From: Bugula neritina
Lineage: Eukaryota; Bryozoa; Gymnolaemata; Cheilostomatida; Bugulidae
DNA: 64,000 nucleotides
NCBI GenBank assembly: GCA_964035545.1
Contig: OZ037767.1
Location: forward strand, 18,194,281 to 18,258,280
Reading direction: 5' to 3'
The first letter of the stretch is position 1; each line of letters opens with the position of its first letter. Of this stretch, positions 1 to 11,991 are shown one piece after another. The notes beneath the pieces are model-generated. The model had not been told where the DNA came from. It searched no databases and saw nothing but the letters and a program-made list of their open reading frames with translations. Both the position numbers and the translations under genes were made by a program.

Positions 1-22
1 AATTGAAGTACACTGCGACGCA

Positions 23-672
23 CTGAAACATACGTCAACATACTAAAATGTACTGCAACATACTGAGATACACTGTAATATACTGAAATATACTGCAACC
101 TACTGCAACATACTGACATACGCTGTAACATATTGAAATACAGTGCAACACATTGAAATATACTCTAACTAACTGAAATATAGTGTAATATACGGAAATG
201 TACTGTGACATACTGGAATATACTGTAACACAATGAAATATACTTCAACATACTGAAATACGCTGTAACATACTGAAATATACTGCAACCTACTGCAACA
301 TACTGAAATACACTGTAACATACTGAAATACACTGCAACATACTACAACATACTGAAATACACTGTAACATATTGAAATACACTGCAACACACTGAAATA
401 TACTGCAACATACCGAAATATATGGTAAACTACTGAAAAATACTGTAACACATTGAAAAATACTGCAACATACTGAAATATACTGTAACACACTGAAATA
501 TACTGCAACATACTGAAATACACTGTAACATACTGAAATATACTGCAACATACTGAAATACGCTGCTACATACTGAAATATACTGCAAAATACTGCAACA
601 TACTGAAATACACTGTAACATACTGAAATACACTGCAACATACTGCATTATACTGACATCTACTGGGACATA
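23..672 (+). repeat. 650-bp block, first of at least four copies
   Basis: This text recurs almost unchanged at 2764-3413 (spacing 2741), 6274-6923 (a further 3510) and 21883-22532 (spacing 21860). Landmarks are the TACGTCAACA/TACTAAAATG monomers at the left, the AACTAACTG-bearing monomers near 161-180, and TATGGTAAAC near 421. The match to the 2764 copy stops at 672/3413, where this copy switches to text otherwise found at 4073 onward. The abrupt switch is what unequal exchange between misaligned copies would leave. Confidence 0.9.
91..280 (+). repeat. 19-monomer (190-bp) module bounded by CC-marker monomers (representative copy)
   Basis: The module runs from one TACTGCAACC marker (91-100) to the next (281-290), exactly 190 bp. 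Inside it, in fixed order, are the variant monomers TACTGACATA, CGCTGTAACA, TACTCTAACT, TAGTGTAATA, TACGGAAATG, TACTGTGACA, CAATGAAATA and TACTTCAACA. Clear further copies start at about 921, 1491 (191 bp with one extra base), 2832, 6342, 9312, 13592, 17872, 18942, 21951 and 24561. Related copies with changed markers occur across the rest of the window. Because each marker pair encloses two or more adjacent B-type monomers, the module also breaks strict A/B alternation. Confidence 0.85.
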
Positions 673-1741
673 CTGAAATACACTGCAACAAATTGAAGTA
701 TACTGCAACACACTGAAACATACGGCAACATGCTGAAATATACTGCGACACATTGAAATATACTGCAACATACTGAAATACACTGTATCATACTGAAATA
801 AACTGCAACACACTGAAGTGTACTGTAATATACAGAGATGTACTGTAACAAACTGAAACATACGTCAACATACTAAAATGTACTGCAACATACTGAGATA
901 CACTGTAATATACTGAAATATACTGCAACCTACTGCAACATACTGACATACGCTGTAACATATTGAAATACTTTGCAACACATTGAAATATACTCTAACT
1001 CACTGAAATATAGTGTAATATACGGAAATGTACTGTGACATACTGGAATATACTGTAACACAATGAAATATACTTCAACATACTGAAATACGCTGTAACA
1101 TACTGAAATATACTGCAACCTACTGCAACATACTGAAACACACTGTAACATACTGAAATACACTGCAACATACTGAATTATACTGACATACACTGGGACA
1201 TATTGAAATACACTGCAACAAAATGAAGTATACTGCAACACACTGAAACATACGCCGACACACTGAAAAATACTGCGACACATTGAAATATACTGCAACA
1301 TACTGCAACATACTGAAATACATTGTAACATACTGAAATACACTGCAACATACTACAACATACTGAAATACACTGTAACAGATCGAATTACACTGCAACA
1401 AATTGAAATATACTGCAACATACCAAAATATACGATAAACTACTGAAATATCCTGTAACACATTGAAATACACTTTAACATACTGAAATATACTGCAACC
1501 TACTGCAACATACTGACATACGCTGTAACATATTGAAATACACTGCAACACATTGAAATATACTCTAACTCACTGAAATATAGTGTAATATACGGAAATG
1601 TACTGTGACATACTGGAATATACTGTAACAACAATGAAATATACGTCAACATACTGAAATACGCTGTAACATACTGAAATATACTGCAACCTACTGCAAC
1701 ATACTGGAATACACTGTAAAATACTGAAATACACTGCAACA
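673..1741 (+). repeat. 1.07-kb block repeated at 3400-bp spacing, copy 1
   Basis: It matches 4073-5141 with scattered single-base differences, for example TACAGAGATG at 831 against TACAGACATG at 4231. Both copies end in the same register, but by different single-base insertions: this copy gains a base near 1628-1631, the other at 5081-5090. At 1741 the alignment breaks because this copy lacks a 110-bp segment present at 5141-5250; it then resumes at 3510-bp spacing. A GATC site lies at 1381. Confidence 0.88.
1621..1640 (+). other. Private +1 register shift
   Basis: An extra A between TACTGTAACA and the following CAATGAAAT-type monomer moves the CTG register by one base. I see this exact event nowhere else in the window, so it is probably younger than the shared indels. 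Confidence 0.9.
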
Positions 1742-4210
1742 CCTTGAAATATACTGCAATACAGTGAAACATACGGCAACATACTGAAATATACTGCGAC
1801 ACATTGCAATATACTGCAACATACTGAAATATGCTGTAGCATACTGAAATACACTGCAACACACTGAAGTATACTGTAATAGACAGAAATGTACTGTAAC
1901 AAACTGAAACATACGTCAACATACTGAAATGTACTGCAACATACTGAGATACACTGTAATATACTGAATTACACTGCAACATACTGCAACATACTGAAAT
2001 ACGCTGTAACATATTGAAATACACTGCAACACATTGAAATATACTGTAACTCACTGAAATATAGTGTAATATACGGAAATGTACTGTAACATACTGGAAT
2101 ATACTATAACACACTGAAATACACTGTAACATACTGCAACATTCTAAAATACACTGTAACATATCGAAATACACTGCCACACACTGTAATATACTGCAAC
2201 ATACCGAAATCAATGGTAAACTACTGAAATATACTGTAACACAATGAAAAACACTGCAACATACTGAACTATACTGCAAGATACTGCAACATACTGAAAT
2301 ACACTGTAACATACTGAACCACACTGCAACATACTGCATTATACTGACATACGCTGTAACATATTGAAATACACTGCAACGCTTTGAAATATACTGTAAC
2401 TCACTGAAATATACTGCAACATACTGAAATACACTGTAACATACTGAAGTATACTGCATCATACTGAAATAAACTGCTACATACTGAAATATACTTCAAG
2501 ATACTGCAACAAACTGAAATACACTGTAACATACTGAAACACACTGCAACATACTGCATTATACTGACATACACTGGAACATATTGAAATATTTTGCAAC
2601 AAATTGAAGTATACTGCAACACACTGAAACATACGGCAACATACTGAAATATACTGCGACACATTGAAATATACTGCAACATACTGAAATACACTGTATC
2701 ATACTGAAATAAACTGCAACACACTGAAGTGTACTGTAATATACAGACATGTACTGCAACAAACTGAAACATACGTCAACATACTAAAATGTACTGCAAC
2801 ATACTGAGATACACTGTAATATACTGAAATATACTGCAACCTACTGCAACATACTGACATACGCTGTAACATATTGAAATACAGTGCAACACATTGAAAT
2901 ATACTCTAACTAACTGAAATATAGTGTAATATACGGAAATGTACTGTGACATACTGGAATATACTGTAACACAATGAAATATACTTCAACATACTGAAAT
3001 ACGCTGTAACATACTGAAATATACTGCAACCTACTGCAACATACTGAAATACACTGTAACATACTGAAATACACTGCAACATACTACAACATACTGAAAT
3101 ACACTGTAACATATTGAAATACACTGCAACACACTGAAATATACTGCAACATACCGAAATATATGGTAAACTACTGAAAAATACTGTAACACATTGAAAA
3201 ATACTGCAACATACTGAAATATACTGTAACACACTGAAATATACTGCAACATACTGAAATACACTGTAACATACTGAAATATACTGCAACATACTGAAAT
3301 ACGCTGCTACATACTGAAATATACTGCAAAATACTGCAACATACTGAAATACACTGTAACATACTGAAATACACTGCAACATACTGCATTATACTGACAT
3401 CTACTGGGACATATGGAATTACACTGCAACAAATTGAAGTACACTGCGATGCACTGAAACATCTGGCAATATACTGAAACGTACTGCGACACATTGATAT
3501 ATACTGCAACATACTGAAATATGCTGTAGCGTACTGAAATTCACTGCAACACACTGAAGTATACTGTAATATACAGAAATGTAATGTAACAAACTGAAAT
3601 ATACGTCAACATACTGAAATGTACTGCAACATACTGAAATACACTGTAATATACTGAATTACACTGCAACATACTGCAACATACTGAAATACGCTGTAAC
3701 ATATTGAAATACACTGTAACACATGAAATATACTGTAACTCACTGAAATATAGTTTAATATAGGTAAATGTACTGCAACATACTGGAATATACGGCAACA
3801 TACGTAAATATACTGCGACAGATTGAAATATACTGCAACATACTGAAATTTAATGCAAGATACTGCAATATACTGAAATACACCGTGACATACTGAGATA
3901 CATTGCAACATACTGCAACATACTGCAACATACTGAAATACACTGTAACATATTGAAATACACTGCAACACATTGAAATCTACTGCATCATACTGCAACA
4001 TACTGAAATACGCTGTAAAATACTGAGATACACTGCAACAAACTGAATTATACTGACATACACTGGAACATATTGAAATATACTGCAACAAATTGAAGTA
4101 TACTGCAACACACTGAAACATACGGCAACATGCTGAAATATACTGCGACACATTGAAATATACTGCAACATACTGAAATACACTGTATCATACTGAAATA
4201 AACTGCAACA
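1732..4210 (+). repeat. 2.48-kb block at 3510-bp spacing, copy 1
   Basis: It corresponds base for base to 5242-7720 apart from rare substitutions, for example ATACTGCAAC near 1811 against ATAGTGCAAC near 5321. The left limit is the monomer before ACCTTGAAAT (1741/5251). The right limit is at 4210/7720, where this copy continues with CACTGAAGTG and the other jumps to TACTACAACA. The block contains the shared minus-one indel at 3721. Confidence 0.92.
3721..3730 (+). other. Shared -1 register shift (first of eight copies)
   Basis: The monomer ACATTGAAAT has lost one T (ACATGAAATA). The same lesion in the same neighbourhood occurs at about 7231, 10971, 15251, 27731, 53201, 57308 and 60517. Eight copies of one rare event mark eight descendants of one ancestral segment, making it the best lineage marker in the window. 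Confidence 0.93.
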
Positions 4211-5141
4211 CACTGAAGTGTACTGTAATATACAGACATGTACTGTAACAAACTGAAACATACGTCAACATACTAAAATGTACTGCAACATACTGAGATA
4301 CACTGTAATATACTGAAATATACTGCAACCTACTGCAACATACTGACATACGCTGTAACATATTGAAATACTTTGCAACACATTGAAATATACTCTAACT
4401 CACTGAAATATAGTGTAATATACGGAAATGTACTGTGACATACTGGAATATACTGTAACACAATGAAATATACTTCAACATACTGAAATACGCTGTAACA
4501 TACTGAAATATACTGCAACCTACTGCAACATACTGAAACACACTGTAACATACTGAAATACACTGCAACATACTGAATTATACTGACATACACTGGGACA
4601 TATTAAAATACACTGCAACAAATTGAAGTATACTGCAACACACTGAAACATACGCCGACACACTGAAAAATACTGCGACACATTGAAATATACTGCAACA
4701 TACTGCAACATACTGAAATACATTGTAACATACTGAAATACACTGCAACATACTACAACATACTGAAATACACTGTAACAGATCGAATTACACTGCAACA
4801 AATTGAAATATACTGCAACATACCAAAATATACGATAAACTACTGAAATATCCTGTAACACATTGAAATACACTTTAACATATTGAAATATACTGCAACC
4901 TACTGCAACATACTGACATACGCTGTAACATATTGAAATACACTGCAACACATTGAAATATACTCTAACTCACTGAAATATAGTGTAATATACGGAAATG
5001 TACTGTGACATACTGGAATATACTGTAACACAATGAAATATACGTCAACATACTGAAATACGCTGTAACATACTGAAATATACTGCAAACCTACTGCAAC
5101 ATACTGGAATACACTGTAAAATACTGAAATACACTGCAACA
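4073..5141 (+). repeat. 1.07-kb block at 3400-bp spacing, copy 2
   Basis: Partner of 673-1741. Its right half from 4742 onward is also the left edge of a 2970-bp-spaced duplication (4742-6791 with 7712-9761), so the two alignments overlap here. A GATC site lies at 4781. Confidence 0.88.
5081..5090 (+). other. Shared +1 register shift (first of four copies)
   Basis: TACTGCAAAC followed by CTACTGCAAC has one extra A compared with the usual TACTGCAACC. Identical events lie at 8051-8060, 12331-12340 and 16611-16620. The first step is 2970 bp and the next two are 4280 bp, matching the HOR spacings, so all four are copies of one insertion. Confidence 0.93.
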
Positions 5142-5250
5142 TACTACAACATACTGAGATACACTGTAATATATTGAAATACACTGCAACATACTGCAAC
5201 ATACTGCAACATACTGAAATACACTGTAACATATTGAAATACACTGCAAC
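5141..5250 (+). repeat. 110-bp (11-monomer) segment present or absent between copies
   Basis: This segment holds a run of three consecutive ATACTGCAAC monomers. It is absent at the equivalent point of the first copy (1741) and present in the copies beginning near 8111, 12391 and 16671. Its length is an exact multiple of the monomer. Whether it was deleted from the first copy or inserted in the others is unresolved. Confidence 0.85.
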
Positions 5251-7720
5251 ACCTTGAAATATACTGCAATACAGTGAAACATACGGCAACATACTGAAAT
5301 ATACTGCGACACATTGCAATATAGTGCAACATACTGAAATATGCTGTAGCATACTGAAATACACTGCAACACACTGAAGTATACTGTAATAGACAGAAAT
5401 GTACTGTAACAAACTGAAACATACGTCAACATACTGAAATGTACTGCAACATACTGAGATACACTGTAATATACTGAATTACACTGCAACATACTGCAAC
5501 ATACTGAAATACGCTGTAACATATTGAAATACACTGCAACACATTGAAATATACTGTAACTCACTGAAATATAGTGTAATATACGGAAATGTACTGTAAC
5601 ATACTGGAATATACTATAACACACTGAAATACACTGTAACATACTGCAACATTCTAAAATACACTGTAACATATCGAAATACACTGCCACACACTGTAAT
5701 ATACTGCAACATACCGAAATCAATGGTAAACTACTGAAATATACTGTAACACAATGAAAAACACTGCAACATACTGAACTATACTGCAAGATACTGCAAC
5801 ATACTGAAATACACTGTAACATACTGAACCACACTGCAACATACTGCATTATACTGACATACGCTGTAACATATTGAAATACACTGCAACGCTTTGAAAT
5901 ATACTGTAACTCACTGAAATATACTGCAACATACTGAAATACACTGTAACATACTGAAGTATACTGCATCATACTGAAATAAACTGCTACATACTGAAAT
6001 ATACTTCAAGATACTGCAACAAACTGAAATACACTGTAACATACTGAAACACACTGCAACATACTGCATTATACTGACATACACTGGAACATATTGAAAT
6101 ATTTTGCAACAAATTGAAGTATACTGCAACACACTGAAACATACGGCAACATACTGAAATATACTGCGACACATTGAAATATACTGCAACATACTGAAAT
6201 ACACTGTATCATACTGAAATAAACTGCAACACACTGAAGTGTACTGTAATATACAGACATGTACTGCAACAAACTGAAACATACGTCAACATACTAAAAT
6301 GTACTGCAACATACTGAGATACACTGTAATATACTGAAATATACTGCAACCTACTGCAACATACTGACATACGCTGTAACATATTGAAATACAGTGCAAC
6401 ACATTGAAATATACTCTAACTAACTGAAATATAGTGTAATATACGGAAATGTACTGTGACATACTGGAATATACTGTAACACAATGAAATATACTTCAAC
6501 ATACTGAAATACGCTGTAACATACTGAAATATACTGCAACCTACTGCAACATACTGAAATACACTGTAACATACTGAAATACACTGCAACATACTACAAC
6601 ATACTGAAATACACTGTAACATATTGAAATACACTGCAACACACTGAAATATACTGCAACATACCGAAATATATGGTAAACTACTGAAAAATACTGTAAC
6701 ACATTGAAAAATACTGCAACATACTGAAATATACTGTAACACACTGAAATATACTGCAACATACTGAAATACACTGTAACATACTGAAATATACTGCAAC
6801 ATACTGAAATACGCTGCTACATACTGAAATATACTGCAAAATACTGCAACATACTGAAATACACTGTAACATACTGAAATACACTGCAACATACTGCATT
6901 ATACTGACATCTACTGGGACATATGGAATTACACTGCAACAAATTGAAGTACACTGCGATGCACTGAAACATCTGGCAATATACTGAAACGTACTGCGAC
7001 ACATTGATATATACTGCAACATACTGAAATATGCTGTAGCGTACTGAAATTCACTGCAACACACTGAAGTATACTGTAATATACAGAAATGTAATGTAAC
7101 AAACTGAAATATACGTCAACATACTGAAATGTACTGCAACATACTGAAATACACTGTAATATACTGAATTACACTGCAACATACTGCAACATACTGAAAT
7201 ACGCTGTAACATATTGAAATACACTGTAACACATGAAATATACTGTAACTCACTGAAATATAGTTTAATATAGGTAAATGTACTGCAACATACTGGAATA
7301 TACGGCAACATACGTAAATATACTGCGACAGATTGAAATATACTGCAACATACTGAAATTTAATGCAAGATACTGCAATATACTGAAATACACCGTGACA
7401 TACTGAGATACATTGCAACATACTGCAACATACTGCAACATACTGAAATACACTGTAACATATTGAAATACACTGCAACACATTGAAATCTACTGCATCA
7501 TACTGCAACATACTGAAATACGCTGTAAAATACTGAGATACACTGCAACAAACTGAATTATACTGACATACACTGGAACATATTGAAATATACTGCAACA
7601 AATTGAAGTATACTGCAACACACTGAAACATACGGCAACATGCTGAAATATACTGCGACACATTGAAATATACTGCAACATACTGAAATACACTGTATCA
7701 TACTGAAATAAACTGCAACA
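5242..7720 (+). repeat. 2.48-kb block at 3510-bp spacing, copy 2
   Basis: Partner of 1732-4210. It holds the shared minus-one indel at 7231 and a 650-bp block copy at 6274-6923. Its right end at 7720 is a sharp junction: the text leaves the 3510-bp alignment and becomes the left edge of the 4280-bp HOR. Confidence 0.92.
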
Positions 7721-10700
7721 TACTACAACATACTGAAATACACTGTAACAGATCGAATTACACTGCAACAAATTGAAATATACTGCAACATACCAAAATA
7801 TACGATAAACTACTGAAATATCCTGTAACACATTGAAATACACTTTAACATATTGAAATATACTGCAACCTACTGCAACATACTGACATACGCTGTAACA
7901 TATTGAAATACACTGCAACACATTGAAATATACTCTAACTCACTGAAATATAGTGTAATATACGGAAATGTACTGTGACATACTGGAATATACTGTAACA
8001 CAATGAAATATACGTCAACATACTGAAATACGCTGTAACATACTGAAATATACTGCAAACCTACTGCAACATACTGGAATACACTGTAAAATACTGAAAT
8101 ACACTGCAACATACTACAACATACTGAGATACACTGTAATATATTGAAATACACTGCAACATACTGCAACATACTGCAACATACTGAAATACACTGTAAC
8201 ATATTGAAATACACTGCAACACCTTGAAATATACTGCAATACAGTGAAACATACGGCAACATACTGAAATATACTGCGACACATTGCAAGATACTGCAAC
8301 ATACTGAAATATGCTGTAGCATACCGAAATACACTGCAACACACTGAAGTATACTGTAATAGACAGAAATGTACTGTAACAAACTGAAACATACGTCAAC
8401 ATACTGAAATGTACTGCAACATACTGAGATACACTGTAATATACTGAATTACACTGCAACATACTGCAACATACTGAAATACGCTGTAACATATTGAAAT
8501 ACACTGCAACACATTGAAATATACTGTAACTCACTGAAATATAGTGTAATATACGGAAATGTACTGTAACATACTGGAATATACTATAACACACTGAAAT
8601 ACACTGTAACATACTGCAACATTCTAAAATACACTGTAACATATCGAAATACACTGCCACACACTGAAATATACTGCAACATACCGAAATCAATGGTAAA
8701 CTACTGAAATATACTGTAACACAATGAAAAACACTGCAACATACTGAACTATACTGCAAGATACTGCAACATACTGAAATACACTGTAACATACTGAACC
8801 ACACTGCAACATACTGCATTATACTGACATACGCTGTAACATATTGAAATACGCTGCAACGCTTTGAAATATACTGTAACTCACTGAAATATACTGCAAC
8901 ATACTGAAATACACTGTAACATACTGAAGTATACTGCATCATACTGAAATAAACTGCTACATACTGAAATATACTTCAAGATACTGCAACAAACTGAAAT
9001 ACACTGTAACATACTGAAATACACTGCAACATACTGCATTATACTGACATACACTGGAACATATTGAAATATACTGCAACAAATTGAAGTATACTGCAAC
9101 ACACTGAAACATACGGCAACATACTGAAATATACTGCGACACCTTGAAATATACTGCAACATACTGAAATACACTGTATCATACTGAAATAAACTGCAAC
9201 ACACTGAAGTGTACTGTAATATACAGACATGTACTGTAACAAACTGAAACATACGTCAACATACTAAAATGTACTGCAACATACTGAGATACACTGTAAT
9301 ATACTGAAATATACTGCAACCTACTGCAACATACTGACATACGCTGTAACATATTGAAATACACTGCAACACATTGAAATATACTCTAACTCACTGAAAT
9401 ATAGTGTAATATACGGAAATGTACTGTGACATACTGGAATATACTGTAACACAATGAAATATACTTCAACATACTGAAATACGCTGTAACATACTGAAAT
9501 ATACTGCAACCTACTGCAACATACTGAAATACACTGTAACATACTGAAATACACTGCAACATACTACAACATACTGAAATACACTGTAACATATTGAAAT
9601 ACACTGCAACACACTGAAATATACTGCAACATACCGAAATATATGGTAGACTACTGAAAAATACTGTAACACATTGAAAAATACTGCAACATACTGAAAT
9701 ATACTGTAACACACTGAAATATACTGCAACATACTGAAATACACTGTAACATACTGAAATACACTGTAACATACTGAAATACACTGCGACATACTACAAC
9801 ATACTGAAATACACTGTAACATATTGAAATACACTGCAATACACTGAAACATATTGAAATACACTGCAACACACTGAAATATACTGCAACATACCGAAAT
9901 AAATGATAAACTACTGAAATATACTGTAACACATTGAAAAATACTGCAACATATTGAAATATAGTGTAACACACTGAAATATACTGCAACATACTGAAAT
10001 ACACTGTAACATACTAAAATATACTGCAACATACTGAAATACACTGCTACATACTGAAATATACTGCAACATACTGCAAAATTCTGAAATACACTGTAAC
10101 ATACTGAAATACGCTGAAACATACTGCAACATATTGAAATACACTGCAACACATCGAATTATACTGCAACATACCTAAATATACAGTAATATACTAAAAT
10201 ATACTGTAACACATTGAAAAGCACTGCAACATACTGAAATACACTGTATCATACTGAAATAAACTGCAACACACTGAAGTGTACTGTAATATACAGACAT
10301 GTACTGTAACAAACTGAAACATACGTCAACATACTAAAATGTACTGCAACATACTGAGATACACTGTAATATACTGAAATATACTGCAACCTACTGCAAC
10401 ATACTGACATACGCTGTAACATATTGAAATACACTGCAACACATTGAAATATACTCTAACTCACTGAAATATAGTGTAATATACGGAAATGTACTGTGAC
10501 ATACTGGAATATACTGTAACACAATGAAATATACTTCAACATACTGAAATACGCTGTAACATACTGAAATATACTGCAACCTACTGCAACATACTGAAAT
10601 ACACTGTAACATACTGAAATACACTGCAACATACTACAACATACTGAAATACACTGTAACATATTGAAATACACTGCAACACACTGAAATATACTGCGAT

Positions 10701-11991
10701 GCACTGAAACATCTGGCAATATACTGAAACGTACTGCGACACATTGATATATACTGCAACATACTGAAATATGCTGTAGCGTACTGAAATTCACTGCAAC
10801 ACACTGAAGTATACTGTAATATACAGAAATGTAATGTAACAAACTGAAATATACGTCAACATACTGAAATGTACTGCAACATACTGAAATACACTGTAAT
10901 ATACTGAATTACACTGCAACATACTGCAACATACTGAAATACGCTGTAACATATTGAAATACACTGTAACACATGAAATATACTGTAACTCACTGAAATA
11001 TAGTTTAATATAGGTAAATGTACTGCAACATACTGGAATATACGGCAACATACGGAAATATACTGCGACAGATTGAAATATACTGCAACATACTGAAATT
11101 TAATGCAAGATACTGCAATATACTGAAATACACCGTGACATACTGAGATACATTGCAACATACTGCAACATACTGCAACATACTGAAATACACTGTAACA
11201 TATTGAAATACACTGCAACACATTGAAATCTACTGCATCATACTGCAACATACTGAAATACGCTGTAAAATACTGAGATACACTGCAACAAACTGAATTA
11301 TACTGACATACACTGGAACATATTGAAATATACTGCAACAAATTGAAGTATACTGCAACACACTGAAACATACGGCAACATGCTGAAATATACTGCGACA
11401 CATTGAAATATACTGCAACATACTGAAATACACTGTATCATACTGAAATAAACTGCAACACACTGAAGTGTACTGTAATATACAGACATGTACTGTAACA
11501 AACTGAAACATACGTCAACATACTAAAATGTACTGCAACATACTGAGATACACTGTAATATACTGAAATATACTGCAACCTACTGCAACATACTGACATA
11601 CGCTGTAACATATTGAAATACTTTGCAACACATTGAAATATACTCTAACTCACTGAAATATAGTGTAATATACGGAAATGTACTGTGACATACTGGAATA
11701 TACTGTAACACAATGAAATATACTTCAACATACTGAAATACGCTGTAACATACTGAAATATACTGCAACCTACTGCAACATACTGAAACACACTGTAACA
11801 TACTGAAATACACTGCAACATACTGAATTATACTGACATACACTGGGACATATTAAAATACACTGCAACAAATTGAAGTATACTGCAACACACTGAAACA
11901 TACGCCGACACACTGAAAAATACTGCGACACATTGAAATATACTGCAACATACTGCAACATACTGAAATACATTGTAACATACTGAAATAC
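7712..11991 (+). repeat. 4280-bp higher-order repeat, copy 1
   Basis: A full HOR unit of 428 monomers. It is itself a mosaic: 7712-9761 comes from the 4742-6791 text; 9153-10222 is a 1070-bp segment followed by a 475-bp partial second copy (10223-10697); 10693-11460 matches 6953-7720; and 11461-11991 matches 4211-4741. It carries one plus-one indel (8051) and one minus-one indel (10971), which cancel, so the unit length stays a multiple of 10. A GATC lies at 7751. Confidence 0.95.
9153..10222 (+). repeat. 1070-bp sub-repeat inside HOR copy 1
   Basis: Its first 475 bp recur at 10223-10697 before the text jumps at 10698 to unrelated array text (ATACTGCGAT). In HOR copy 3 the equivalent unit is followed by a complete second copy, so the 4280-bp unit preserves a truncated state of the 1070-bp tandem. 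Confidence 0.9.

Larger units (their letters stand above)
4742..6791 (+). repeat. 2.05-kb block at 2970-bp spacing, copy 1
   Basis: It aligns with 7712-9761, which is the left half of the first 4280-bp HOR copy, with scattered substitutions such as CAGTG against CACTG near 6391/9361 and GGTAAA against GGTAGA near 6671/9641. The match starts at TACTACAACA just after 4741 and ends at 6791, where the next monomer differs (ATACTGCAAC against ACACTGTAAC). Confidence 0.85.

Noticed and set aside
1500-2462. 320-codon open frame recurring as shorter versions near 5091, 8061, 12341 and 16621
   Set aside because: Recurrence reflects duplication of the DNA, not a gene family. The product would be a low-complexity Cys/Val/Gln/Ser/Tyr/Phe repeat with very few charged residues.
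7712-11991. 4280 bp being exactly four times 1070 bp
   Set aside because: The 4280-bp unit contains only about 1.4 copies of the 1070-bp text; the rest is different text. The ratio is a coincidence of decamer multiples.
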